DNA of 64,000 nucleotides, taken from contig OMIX01000064.1 of the NCBI GenBank assembly GCA_900299195.1, forward strand, positions 32,109 through 96,108, in the 5' to 3' direction. Within the stretch, counting starts at the first letter, position 1; the number at the start of each line of letters is the position of its first letter. The position numbers and the translations under genes were made by a program. Shown here one piece after another: positions 19,919-28,216 of this stretch. The notes below the pieces were generated by a model. The model was not told the origin of the DNA. It saw nothing but the letters and a program-made list of their open reading frames with translations, and did no database searches. This stretch comes from Deltaproteobacteria bacterium (GTDB taxonomy: Bacteria > Bdellovibrionota > FAC87 > UBA2466).

Positions 19919-20138
19919 TTGAACCTCTGTTTTTAACGCTTATTTTCTTAGCGTAGCAGTAAAAGCCAAAAACTAGCCCACGGTTATTTGTTTGGTGTTC
20001 ACATCAGTTAAGAGGAAGCCATCTCGGTCGCTCATTCTAAAACTACTTAACGTAAAATAATTAAGTGGGAATCACTTAGCTAAGAACTTATCAGCGGGTC
20101 CTGTTCAAGGGATTATCGCTATTTATTAGGGAGAATCT

Positions 20139-20435
20139 ATGTGCAACCGAAGACATATTTTTGGATTATTGCTACTGGTAATCACTTACCTCAACCATAT
20201 TAAGCCCATCCTAGATGCACACTGCATTGAGTGTCATTCCCCTGGAAATTTTCTCGATTTGTCTTGGTATCCCTTTCACTCCCAGAACTTGTCAGAACAG
20301 TCTGCGATCGTAGAGAGAATGATCCTTAGGGTTCAACCCGGTGTAGGACAAATGCCTCCAGGTCATCGCCCCAAATTAACCACCGATGAAATTGAAACGA
20401 TTCAACAATGGCTTCAAAGTGGTCTTAATATTTAA
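20139..20435 (+). CDS. Small exported mono-heme c-type cytochrome-like protein
   Basis: A 98-residue protein. The N-terminal hydrophobic export signal (FGLLLLVITYL) leads straight into HIKPILDAHCIECHSPG, a CxxCH heme-binding site typical of small Planctomycete-type cytochrome domains. A second half carries MPPGHRPKLTTDEIETIQQWLQSG, where the methionine of MPPG is the usual axial ligand. GGGAG lies 6 bases before the ATG. It is divergent from the larger CxxCH protein, with about 220 bases of AT-rich intergenic DNA between them. Electron transfer is the likely general role, but partners are unknown. Confidence 0.75.
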   Translation: MCNRRHIFGLLLLVITYLNHIKPILDAHCIECHSPGNFLDLSWYPFHSQNLSEQSAIVERMILRVQPGVGQMPPGHRPKLTTDEIETIQQWLQSGLNI

Positions 20436-20473
20436 TAACAGTTTATCTGCGCTACAATTAGAAATTCTATTAT

Positions 20474-21610
20474 TCAGTGAAATGCCGATTTTTTAGAGGG
20501 AATAGGTTTGGCACTGGGATAGATTACCGTTTCAGTCGTCTTGGGAGTTCGTATTAGATAGCCAATTCCAATTCCTAGAAGGAGAGCCAATACCGAGATA
20601 CCCACTACTCTCCACGGAAGTTTTTTTAACATTCCTTTTTCTTCTGTGAGATCAGAATACTGAATGCTTGGGTTTAGAAGCGCTTCATGATCTAAATATT
20701 TTAGAATGATATCTGAAGTGTGCTGGCTCTTTTGGGGCCCCAAGTAATTTTCCAAATCAGAAATCAAAGATCGGACATCAGTATAACGATCTGTTGGATT
20801 TTTCCTAAGGCACTTTTCAATAATCTGATCCAACTTTTTTGGAATGGCAGAATTCATTTTTCGAGCTGGAATATACTTAGTTTCTCGAATCCTTTGAAAA
20901 ACGGTCTCCTTTTCGGCTTCTTTGAAGGGACGCGTTCCAGTGAGCATTTCATAAAAAGTAATTCCCATGAGAAAAATATCTGCCGCCGGGGTGATCGGAT
21001 CCCCCAAAACCTGCTCAGGGGATAAATAGCTAGGCGATCCTACCATCATTCCCGGACGAGTGAGCGAAGTGTTCTCAATGTCCATTACGATACCAAAATC
21101 CATCAATTTCACTTCACCGCGAGTAGTTAACCTAATATTAGACGGTTTAATATCTCGATGAATTAAATGGTAAGCGTGAATATAACTGACTCCCCGAGCC
21201 ACATTTAATAGAATCGCCGCAGCGATATCTGGAGGTAGATTTCCTACTTTTTGAACAATGGTAGAAAGATCCAAACCGTCAATATACTCCATGAGCAAAA
21301 ACGAATCTTGACCCGATTCCACAAAATCGTATACGTGTGCAATATTTTGATGGAGCACGGAGGCTAAGGCTTTGGCCTCTCTTCGAAATCTTTCTAGGGT
21401 CTCTGGGTTGGAAAAAAGTTCCTCCTTCAATTTTTTGACGACGATGTACCTTTCTAAAGAAGGCTGGCGAGCTCTAAAAATGTGAGCCATTCCACCGGAG
21501 GCAATTTTTTTAACTTCATCCAATACACCGCGAAGTTTGGCCACATGGTCGTCCGAGGAAAACGACTGAGAACCAATAATAGTTATCAAATTTTGATCTT
21601 GTTTATCCAT
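20474..21610 (-). CDS. Membrane-anchored Ser/Thr protein kinase
   Basis: Hanks-type kinase with 378 residues. The glycine loop is modified (IASGGMAHIFRA), and the catalytic lysine is in IVVKKLKEE. The catalytic loop HRDIKPSNIRL, the DFG motif (MDFGIVMD) and the activation segment ending SPEQ are intact, so activity is expected. One membrane helix (VVGISVLALLLGIGIGYLI) lies near residue 340. It is followed by only a short tail, so there is no large external sensor domain, and the input is likely cytoplasmic or in the membrane. The 317-base upstream gap holds the structured segment and terminator described separately. Confidence 0.92.
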   Translation of the reverse strand: MDKQDQNLITIIGSQSFSSDDHVAKLRGVLDEVKKIASGGMAHIFRARQPSLERYIVVKKLKEELFSNPETLERFRREAKALASVLHQNIAHVYDFVESGQDSFLLMEYIDGLDLSTIVQKVGNLPPDIAAAILLNVARGVSYIHAYHLIHRDIKPSNIRLTTRGEVKLMDFGIVMDIENTSLTRPGMMVGSPSYLSPEQVLGDPITPAADIFLMGITFYEMLTGTRPFKEAEKETVFQRIRETKYIPARKMNSAIPKKLDQIIEKCLRKNPTDRYTDVRSLISDLENYLGPQKSQHTSDIILKYLDHEALLNPSIQYSDLTEEKGMLKKLPWRVVGISVLALLLGIGIGYLIRTPKTTETVIYPSAKPIPSKKSAFH

Positions 21611-21734
21611 GAATTGAAGTGAGTCCCAAGATGCAAGTTACGGTTAATCCTATCATGAGACCTTTCACAACTCACCTGTAACCTTAAGTAAACTTTAGGG
21701 GAGGCCACCGATGATCCCAGTCGATGACCTCCAC

Positions 21735-21771
21735 AAAAAACCCCGCTATTTTCACCTTGAAAACAGCGGGT
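21735..21771 (-). terminator. Rho-independent terminator upstream of kinase gene
   Basis: On the minus strand CCCGCTGTTTTCA-AGG-TGAAAATAGCGGG is followed directly by GTTTTTTG. The stem is about 13 bp with one mismatch. It ends transcription coming from the small membrane-protein gene and the structured segment. It lies roughly 125 bases before the kinase start, so it either isolates the kinase or acts as an attenuator for it. Confidence 0.88.
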
Positions 21772-21773
21772 GA

Positions 21774-21899
21774 GAGAGGAGTAGTGGTACCACGAAAGAG
21801 TCGTATGAAAACCCCTTCGTGCTGCCCTACGGCAGACGGCTACCAACGATATTTCGACCGTTGGCAAATCGGATCCGGCTTTCCCCCTATTCTCCTCTC
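21774..21899 (-). ncRNA. Candidate multi-helix structured RNA in front of kinase gene
   Basis: A closing helix GAGAGGAG (minus strand 21899-21892) with CTCCTCTC (21781-21774) encloses three further hairpins. These are CCAACG/CGTTGG (21864-21843), CTGCC/GGCAG (21835-21822), and CACGAA/TTCGTG (21821-21791). A competing stem GCCGGAT/ATCCGGC (21909-21873) overlaps the 5' strand of the closing helix. The segment has no convincing reading frame; the 93-codon track ORF crossing it looks like a shadow. I do not recognise a known riboswitch class. The helices were found by eye and have not been tested by covariation. The strand is inferred from the minus-strand terminator 3 bases downstream. Confidence 0.5.
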
Positions 21900-21924
21900 A
21901 ACGCCGGATCTATTTTTCCCCCTT

Positions 21925-21958
21925 GTCCTAATCAGATTCCAAAGGAATCTGGTAGGAC
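21925..21958. other. Near-perfect 14-bp hairpin spanning a stop codon
   Basis: The sequence GTCCTA-AT-CAGATTCC-AAA-GGAATCTG-G-TAGGAC folds into a nearly uninterrupted hairpin. It covers the last codons and the TAG stop of the small membrane-protein gene read on the minus strand. It may be the first helix of the structured 3' region, or an mRNA-stabilising element. Confidence 0.6.
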
Positions 21959-22197
21959 CAATTCAATACTTTAGCTAGTTCTTCCTCCGAAATCGAATCC
22001 CCTTCGAATTTCTTTTCCCCTGTTTCATTCAACCCGATAATCTGTTGCCCTCGAACCTGTTTTTCATGGAATTTTTTTTCTCCTGCTCGAGCTTTCATGG
22101 GGATCAACAGCACAAAGGCTGCCGTCACTATGACAAAAAATAAAACCTCAAGCAGTTGAATCCACTTCCCCCTGCTGCCGTTAGCTTGATAGTTCAA
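21928..22197 (-). CDS. Small single-helix membrane protein, unknown
   Basis: Not recognised. The track ORF (111 codons) starts at a GTG without a ribosome site. A TTG at 22197 preceded by AAGGGGG (9-base spacing) gives about 89 residues, beginning NYQANGSRGKWIQ. It has one strong membrane helix (LLEVLFFVIVTAAFVLLIPM) and then a charged soluble tail containing KKFHEKQVRGQQ and ISEEELAKVLNWSY. The layout recalls small TadE- or prepilin-like proteins, but no processing motif is convincing. An AT-rich CTATAAAAAG about 80 bases upstream could be its -10 region. A terminator 160 bases downstream supports a real transcript. Confidence 0.5.
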   Translation of the reverse strand: MNYQANGSRGKWIQLLEVLFFVIVTAAFVLLIPMKARAGEKKFHEKQVRGQQIIGLNETGEKKFEGDSISEEELAKVLNWSYQIPLESD

Positions 22198-22377
22198 ATG
22201 GCTCTGCCCCCTTTGAGCGGTATCACCCGCTACGACTGATAGGACATAGCAAGAGCATGCCACCGTTCGTTGTTTAAGCTTTTTATAGAAAAGTTATGGG
22301 GTTAAATGATTGAAATTCTGCAGTTTGAGGGGTGTTTACTTCCGACTCTTTCCAAAACTGAGTAAAGTTTGTGCAAC

Positions 22378-22394
22378 TGTCAAATTGTTAGACA
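22378..22394. promoter_or_regulatory. 17-bp palindromic operator-like site (copy A)
   Basis: TGTCAAATTGTTAGACA is an imperfect palindrome of the same length and form as sites beside the ferritin-like gene. It stands in the 325-base gap between the small membrane-protein gene and lysA. That gap otherwise holds only the lysA terminator hairpin and AT-rich DNA. It could act on the minus-strand small-protein transcript that starts near 22285. Confidence 0.45.
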
Positions 22395-22478
22395 CTTCAA
22401 CAAAAGTTGTTCATTTCACCCGTTCTCCAGGAAATTTATGTCAGTGGTTGATTGTACATCCCTCTCTAATGAGATTTC

Positions 22479-22547
22479 TTAAAAAATAGAAAACCAGGTC
22501 GTACGGCGCATTGCGAAGCCTAAGCCGGTAAGCCTAGTTTTCTATTT
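22479..22547 (-). terminator. Terminator-like hairpin downstream of lysA, with structured loop
   Basis: On the minus strand the perfect 11-bp arms AAATAGAAAAC and GTTTTCTATTT enclose about 42 bases. They are followed by a further run of T (ATTTTTTAAG). The loop itself can form smaller helices (CGGC/GCCG and CGC-ATT-GCG), giving a branched shape. It starts about 40 bases after the lysA stop, so termination of the lysA operon is the simplest reading. Confidence 0.6.
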
Positions 22548-22588
22548 CCTGAAATTTATCCTAGCGGATAGGGTGTAGCCTCATTCTT

Positions 22589-23833
22589 CTAAAGAGTTTC
22601 CTGTTGCCAGAGAGTTTCAAAGGATTCACGTTTTCGAATTAACCAAAACTTGTGATCCGAAACCATAACCTCAGCGGGACGAGGACGTTGGTTGTAGTTG
22701 GAAGCCATACTAAATCCATAAGCACCCGCCGACCGAATGAATAGCAAATCCCCAGGAATGGGTTCAACCATGGTTCGGCCAAGCCCCAGAAAATCCCCAG
22801 TTTCGCAAACGGGCCCCACGATATCGGTGATACAATCCGGTCCGTTCTTGGTTCTCACATGACCCATCGAATGATAGGCATCATAAAGAGAGGGCCGTAT
22901 CAAATCGTTCATGGCAGCATCTACAATGGTAAAATGTTTTTCTCGATTGACTTTGGTGTGTATCACTTCAGTTAAAAGGACTCCGGCATTTCCAATGATC
23001 GAACGACCCGGTTCTAAATAGAGTTTTAATCCCGTTGACTTAAAATGTTCTCTCATCACTTTGCCATATTCAGAAATAGGAGGACTCACCTCCCCTTCTC
23101 GATAAGCTATCCCCAGTCCTCCTCCCATATCCACTCTTTGAATGGGAAAACCTTTACTTTTAAAACTTTGGACAATCTCAAGAATTCTCAATGAGGCCTG
23201 TTCGAAACTTTTCAATTCCAAGATCTGACTTCCAATGTGGCAAGCGAAACCTTCCAATACCACTGAAGAGCTGTTTTGAAGCAAAGGCACCAATTCATCC
23301 AATGCCTCATCTGCAATTCCAAATTTGGTTTGATACAAACCCGTTGCAATGTAAGGATTAGTTTTTACATCAATGTTGGGATTAACTCTCAAATTAATTG
23401 AAACAATCCGCCCTTTAGATTGAGCTACCTTTTGAATGAGTTTAAGTTCGCTTACGGACTCTACATTGATAACTCCAACTCCCACCTCGACAGCTCGCTC
23501 TATTTCCCTTTGGCTTTTTCCCACCCCGGAATACACCACTTGAGTTGCTCGCAACCCCACTTTCAATACTTTTTCTAACTCGCCTTGAGAAACCACATCC
23601 GCTCCAAAACCCAATGAAAAAATTTCCTTAAGAATCGAAGCATTGTCGTTGGCCTTCACAGCATAACAAATTTCCGTTGGGAACGAGTCGAAGCTTGTCT
23701 TGTACTGCTGACAATGATCTTGGAGTGCTGCAAGCGAGTAGACATACAAAGGGGTTCCAAATTCGCTAGCTAACTTCGACAAAGCGACCGACTCGCAAAA
23801 AACCTCTCCCTTTTTTTCATAGAAATAATTCAT
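22589..23833 (-). CDS. lysA: Diaminopimelate decarboxylase
   Basis: Converts meso-diaminopimelate to lysine, the last step of lysine synthesis, with pyridoxal phosphate. The PLP lysine is in ICYAVKANDN near residue 58. Fold-type III markers include CHIGSQI, the glycine loop RVDMGGGLGI, and ELYLEPGRSI-like LYLEPGRSIIG. The active-site cysteine segment is VGPVCETGDFLG. Its 414 residues match the family. It lies 8 bases after the glycosyltransferase stop, with AGGAT before its ATG, so it is the last gene of that operon. This is an unusual partner for a transporter and a glycosyltransferase. Confidence 0.95.
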   Translation of the reverse strand: MNYFYEKKGEVFCESVALSKLASEFGTPLYVYSLAALQDHCQQYKTSFDSFPTEICYAVKANDNASILKEIFSLGFGADVVSQGELEKVLKVGLRATQVVYSGVGKSQREIERAVEVGVGVINVESVSELKLIQKVAQSKGRIVSINLRVNPNIDVKTNPYIATGLYQTKFGIADEALDELVPLLQNSSSVVLEGFACHIGSQILELKSFEQASLRILEIVQSFKSKGFPIQRVDMGGGLGIAYREGEVSPPISEYGKVMREHFKSTGLKLYLEPGRSIIGNAGVLLTEVIHTKVNREKHFTIVDAAMNDLIRPSLYDAYHSMGHVRTKNGPDCITDIVGPVCETGDFLGLGRTMVEPIPGDLLFIRSAGAYGFSMASNYNQRPRPAEVMVSDHKFWLIRKRESFETLWQQETL

Positions 23834-23841
23834 GCGTTATC

Positions 23842-25005
23842 CTAAATGCCTTTTTGCTGTAATCGTTCTGCAACTTGAATGAGGTGCCACTGTGGACTCA
23901 TGTTCAGTGAAAACTTCTGATAAAGATTATCTAACGAACCCGACGAAAAGTTCACTAATTTAATAGCTTCTATTTTTAGTTGGTCCGGGAAGGTTAACCG
24001 TGGAATAATGCCTTCCAAGCTAGAGGTTTTTGGAACTTGCGTAGTCAGACTGGGAACCCGGTAATACAAGGCCTCGAGGAATTTCACGGGAAAGGCTCCA
24101 TCACTGACCGAAGCAGGTCGATAAAGCATTAAATTAACCTTAAGTTTTCTCCAAAGAGCACCCACTTTTTTTCGAGGAACCCATGGAACGTAGAGAAAGT
24201 TTTTATATGACTTCCAGGACTGAATTTTGGCTAAGCCCAAAGCATCCGTTCGGCCACAAAGAATGAAACCCCAATCGGGAAAACTTCTAATAAAGTTTTC
24301 AAATAAGATCAAATCAAAACCATCGCTAAAAAACGAGCCGATGTACCCCATTGTTCTTTTGGGGAAACTTTCTGGCAAAAGATATTCTGTTTGATCATCA
24401 AAACTAGGAGGCTCCATCTCTACTGGAGGAGGAAGATAAATCGCTTTCGATTTCTGATGTTTTTGAAATAGCTCCAGGGTGAATGAATTTTGAGTCACAA
24501 TCAATTGAGCCAGTGAACTTAAATTTCCGTTAGGGGCATGTAAGTAAGGATCATCAAAAACCGAAAAAACATCCACATAAGGAAGTCGCTCTACGACTCG
24601 TTCGTCCAATCCACTTTGGATCCACAAAAGGGGCTTTTCCCCTTTTTTTAACTGCGTCTGAATAAACTGACTTTGAACTAACGGATTAATAGACTCAACC
24701 CAAGGAAATCTTCTTAAAGGCAGACAAGGTAGTTTAGAAACTTTAAGTAACGAAGAGTCCCAATTTTTTACGATATTTTTCTTTTTCCAGTGGGCACCAT
24801 CGTACCATTCCACTGGAATGCCCCATTTCACCAACTCTTTTGCAAGACTTTGCTGAACAAACCCATGTTGATCCCAATATTCATAATGATGGCTGACAAA
24901 AATAACCGGCGCCCGCTGTTGAAAAAACTGGACTGCCGAGCGTAACCTGACCTCTAATTCAGATTCTTGTCCGTACCCCGGGTCTTTGACTGACGATGTT
25001 GGCAT
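23842..25005 (-). CDS. Glycosyltransferase, GT-B-like, cytoplasmic
   Basis: Probably transfers a sugar in surface glycan synthesis. The 387 residues have no membrane helix and show a GT-B layout. An N-terminal Rossmann half contains PVIFVSHHYEYWDQHGF. The C-terminal half has YIGSFFSDGFDLILFENF and CGRTDALGLAKIQSW. The donor-binding region is LMLYRPASVSDGAFPVKFLEALYYRVPSLTT, close to the group 1 pattern where a glutamate precedes ALY. The exact substrate is not predictable. It is 54 bases downstream of the ABC ATPase and 8 bases before lysA. Confidence 0.72.
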   Translation of the reverse strand: MPTSSVKDPGYGQESELEVRLRSAVQFFQQRAPVIFVSHHYEYWDQHGFVQQSLAKELVKWGIPVEWYDGAHWKKKNIVKNWDSSLLKVSKLPCLPLRRFPWVESINPLVQSQFIQTQLKKGEKPLLWIQSGLDERVVERLPYVDVFSVFDDPYLHAPNGNLSSLAQLIVTQNSFTLELFQKHQKSKAIYLPPPVEMEPPSFDDQTEYLLPESFPKRTMGYIGSFFSDGFDLILFENFIRSFPDWGFILCGRTDALGLAKIQSWKSYKNFLYVPWVPRKKVGALWRKLKVNLMLYRPASVSDGAFPVKFLEALYYRVPSLTTQVPKTSSLEGIIPRLTFPDQLKIEAIKLVNFSSGSLDNLYQKFSLNMSPQWHLIQVAERLQQKGI

Positions 25006-25059
25006 AGGAAATGGAATATTTTTATTATACAGGGGCTAGCGTCAGAGATTGAACAAATT

Positions 25060-26394
25060 TTAAGGTGAGTCGTGTATTTCCTCTTCGGGCTCAGGCATCG
25101 GAAAGGTGAGAAGCCCGAGCTTTGCGTTATAAGACAAAATTTCAGCAAAACGGCCAAAGGCCACTAGCGTATCAAACAAATTATCCAGCTTTTCATTGGG
25201 GAAATAGGTTTGTAACTTAGCAATCACGGCTTCTCTCTCAATCGACTTTTCTGGAGCTTCCTCCAACCACGACATGAGCGTTTGAAATATTCTTAGCGCT
25301 TTAACTTGAGTTGAAAACAACTCCTTCCTCTGTGCTAAATCAGCCCTCATAAATCGTTTGCCGAATTCGGTAAAAGTGACCGATTGTTTGGGCGTGTCGA
25401 CAAAGTCTAAAAGTTCGGCTGTTTTGGTGACTGCGAGACAGTGACCAAATTCACTCGCTGTTTCAGTGGATAATTTAAAAATATCCATCTTACCACCTGC
25501 ATTATCCAGAACCTCTAAAAGACCGATAATTTCACTAGGTCCCACATGTGGAATATTCTCGAGTCCCTGATACCAAGCTGGTTGAATCAACGCAGGTCGA
25601 TCCATTTCCTCTGGAATCAAGGCCTCAGTGATAACTGCATGAATCACATCTACTAGCTCTTGTAATTTGGGATCCTTGGGATCTCTCGGATAAGCTAAGG
25701 GATTATTTAGAACGGTTCGGATGTGTCCCGGATCTGTTCCAAACACGACAATCCGTTGAGCCATCACTACGGCTTCATAAATATTATGCGTAACCAAAAG
25801 AACGCTTTTAATCGCTTTGGATTTTTCACTCCAAATATCGATTACTTCTGCCCTTAAGTTCTCCGCAGTCAACACATCCAAAGCACTAAAAGGTTCATCT
25901 AAACACAAAATTTCAGGACGAACAGCAAGAGCCCTTCCAATTCCCACTCTTTGTCGCATTCCCCCAGAAAGTTCTCTGGGATAAGCCTCTTCGAATCCTC
26001 CCAACCCCACAAGATCAATGGCTTCATTCACTCGATTGTTAATTTGTCGTCGAGTTAAATCGGGAGAATGAAGTCCCAGAGCTACATTCTGTTTTACTGT
26101 GTACCAAGGTAACAGTACAAAGTTTTGGAAAACCATAGCGATTCTTTCATTGATCCCTTTAAGCGGTTTTCCGTGGGTGTAGACTGTGCCTTCGGTGGGA
26201 GCAATTAAACCCGACATAATTTTTAAAGTGGTTGTTTTTCCACATCCCGAAGGTCCAAGAAAGGCAATGATCTCTCCAGAATGGATAGAAACATTGATAT
26301 TCTTTAGAACCTGAAGTTCACTTTTTACCTCTGTTCGGAAAGTATGTGACACTCTCTCCAGCACTAACAAAGGTTCTTTTTGAGATTGCGTCAT
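25060..26394 (-). CDS. NitT/TauT-type ABC transporter ATPase with AAA-associated C-terminal domain
   Basis: ATP-binding subunit of an importer related to nitrate/sulfonate/taurine systems. The N-terminal 260 residues hold Walker [14 protein letters not shown]-loop [10 protein letters not shown], signature [16 protein letters not shown], Walker [14 protein letters not shown] and H-loop LLVTHN. The remaining 180 residues ([19 protein letters not shown] onward) match the AAA-associated C-terminal domain seen on some ATPases of this class, which probably has a regulatory role. Its start is 3 bases after the permease stop, using GGAG within the permease end. No substrate-binding protein gene is nearby. 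Confidence 0.86.
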   Translation of the reverse strand: MTQSQKEPLLVLERVSHTFRTEVKSELQVLKNINVSIHSGEIIAFLGPSGCGKTTTLKIMSGLIAPTEGTVYTHGKPLKGINERIAMVFQNFVLLPWYTVKQNVALGLHSPDLTRRQINNRVNEAIDLVGLGGFEEAYPRELSGGMRQRVGIGRALAVRPEILCLDEPFSALDVLTAENLRAEVIDIWSEKSKAIKSVLLVTHNIYEAVVMAQRIVVFGTDPGHIRTVLNNPLAYPRDPKDPKLQELVDVIHAVITEALIPEEMDRPALIQPAWYQGLENIPHVGPSEIIGLLEVLDNAGGKMDIFKLSTETASEFGHCLAVTKTAELLDFVDTPKQSVTFTEFGKRFMRADLAQRKELFSTQVKALRIFQTLMSWLEEAPEKSIEREAVIAKLQTYFPNEKLDNLFDTLVAFGRFAEILSYNAKLGLLTFPMPEPEEEIHDSP

Positions 26395-26397
26395 CAG

Positions 26398-28140
26398 CTA
26401 CTCCAAACGGTACTTGGTCTCAGCTAGTTTATAAAGACTACCCCATAATAGCCGATTCAAAAGAACTACAACAGTCATCATAACAACAATTCCTGTGGCA
26501 AGCGCAGGAAAATTTCCTGAACGGGCCGCCTCCGTAATTGAAGAACCTACTCCAGTAGCGACTAACTTTTGATTTCCCTGTTGAACGAGTTCCGCCACAA
26601 TACTTGCATTCCATGCGCCCCCCGCAGCGGTGATCCAGCCATTCACTAAAGAAGGGAAAACGGAGGGAATGATAATCGCCTTCCACTGGCGCCAACCTGA
26701 AAGTCGATAAAGAAATCCTAAATCTATTAAATCTCTTGGAATTAATGTGGCCCCACTAATAACGTTAAAAAGAATGTACCACTGAGATGCAAACAACATG
26801 AGCACTATGCTTCCCCATTCAAAGTTGACCCCAAGTCTCAGCATGAACAAAGTTAAAATGGGAAATAACATCGGTGCAGGAAAAGAGGCCACAATTTGAA
26901 CCAAGGGCTGAAGCCTTCGAGTCCACTTCGGATGAGTTCCAATGAAAACCCCAGCGGGAATGGTCCAAATACTTCCAAAAACCACTGCAGCCGTCACTCT
27001 CAGGAAAGTAAAACAAGTGTACTTAAGTTGGGTAACCCAATCATTAACCTTGGTCACCGAAACAATTTCGACCATTTTGTGACCTGCCCAAACCACAAAT
27101 ACCAATCCCACCATTAGGAAGAAAACCCTAAACCCCTTAAGAACTATCATTGGGATAGCTTTAGATTTGGATAGTTTTTTGATGAGTTTTTTTGAGAACT
27201 TATTTTTCTCAAGTTTTTGATCCCAATTCTTTAGGAAGGTGCTACGCCATTCAAAATACTTTTCTATCAAGTGAGATTTTTGCATCAGGTCGAGCACTAC
27301 AGAACCCGTTCCGACTTGCGCTCCGCGAAGATTCATCTCAGATTGAAATTTTTCCGACCAAACCACCAAGGGAGCCCACAAGACTCTATCCACCACAAAA
27401 ATCAACGAAAACATCACAAAAATCCCTAAAGCCACGGCAGTATAATTTTCTTTGTCGTAAGCTACTGCCATATAGGATCCAATACCCGGCAATCGAAAAT
27501 CTTGATCTCCCAAAGTGAAGGATTCAATCACCATGAGGAAAAACCATCCACCGGCCATCGAAAGCATGCTATTCCAAAGCAAGCCATTCATCGCATAGGG
27601 AATTTCAACGGTTCGTAAAAGCCTCCATTTACTCAACCGAAAAATGGACGTCATGTCTCTAACGTCTTGGGGAACGCCTCTAACCGAAGAATAAAAACTA
27701 AAAACTAAATTCCATCCTTCTCCAGTAAAAATCATTAAAACGGCGGCTAACTCGAGGCCCAAATTACTATTAGGGAACAACCTCACAAGAGCCAAAACAA
27801 AACCCGGCATAAAACCCAAAACTGGAATACTTTGCAGAATATCAAGCAACGAAATGAGAATAGGTTCTAATCGACGAGATTTCGCTGCAATATAACCATA
27901 GCTAAATGTAAAAAGAAGAGAAAGGAAATAGGCGACAAATACTCGAACCAAAGAGAAAAAAGAATATTGCAACAAACTTCCAAGCCCCAAATGGATTTCT
28001 GTCTTGGGATGATAGGGTTGGACCCACTCATGCGTCACGCCTAACATCGCATAAACGAACAGAAGAATTCCAAAAAACAGAAAGATATCCACTGGGGATA
28101 TCATCCTACTTAATTTGATATGAGGCTTAAAGATGGCCAC
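26398..28140 (-). CDS. Fused two-domain ABC permease, NitT/TauT-type
   Basis: Integral membrane component with two binding-protein-dependent permease domains in one chain of about 580 residues. The halves occupy roughly residues 50-250 and 330-570, each with about six helices. Each half has an EAA-like loop with a proline-rich segment (LLDILQSIPVLGFMPG and PLVQIVASFPAPMLFP). The track GTG start at 28179 has no ribosome site. The GTG at 28140, preceded by GGGAGAG, is preferred, though the ATG at 28104 remains possible. Fused permeases of this kind occur with the extended ATPase encoded next door. The substrate is unknown because no binding protein is encoded here. Confidence 0.82.
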   Translation of the reverse strand: MAIFKPHIKLSRMISPVDIFLFFGILLFVYAMLGVTHEWVQPYHPKTEIHLGLGSLLQYSFFSLVRVFVAYFLSLLFTFSYGYIAAKSRRLEPILISLLDILQSIPVLGFMPGFVLALVRLFPNSNLGLELAAVLMIFTGEGWNLVFSFYSSVRGVPQDVRDMTSIFRLSKWRLLRTVEIPYAMNGLLWNSMLSMAGGWFFLMVIESFTLGDQDFRLPGIGSYMAVAYDKENYTAVALGIFVMFSLIFVVDRVLWAPLVVWSEKFQSEMNLRGAQVGTGSVVLDLMQKSHLIEKYFEWRSTFLKNWDQKLEKNKFSKKLIKKLSKSKAIPMIVLKGFRVFFLMVGLVFVVWAGHKMVEIVSVTKVNDWVTQLKYTCFTFLRVTAAVVFGSIWTIPAGVFIGTHPKWTRRLQPLVQIVASFPAPMLFPILTLFMLRLGVNFEWGSIVLMLFASQWYILFNVISGATLIPRDLIDLGFLYRLSGWRQWKAIIIPSVFPSLVNGWITAAGGAWNASIVAELVQQGNQKLVATGVGSSITEAARSGNFPALATGIVVMMTVVVLLNRLLWGSLYKLAETKYRLE

Positions 28141-28216
28141 ACAAACTCTCCCAACTAAAAACGACCTTGGTTTTATCACAACGGGAAGAAACTTAGGAGA
28201 CTAGATTCGAAATACT

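Noticed and set aside
21586-21867. 93-codon minus ORF over the structured segment
   Set aside because: It crosses the terminator hairpin, has an irregular composition and overlaps the kinase start; more likely a chance frame.
21774-21899. c-di-GMP (GEMM) riboswitch, attractive because of the GGDEF gene in the window
   Set aside because: The conserved GEMM segments and tetraloop-receptor pattern are absent.
22378-22560. 6S or SRP RNA on the plus strand
   Set aside because: Long arms are present but the T-rich tail and position after lysA fit a minus-strand terminator; helices further out are not nested in the order a 6S RNA needs.
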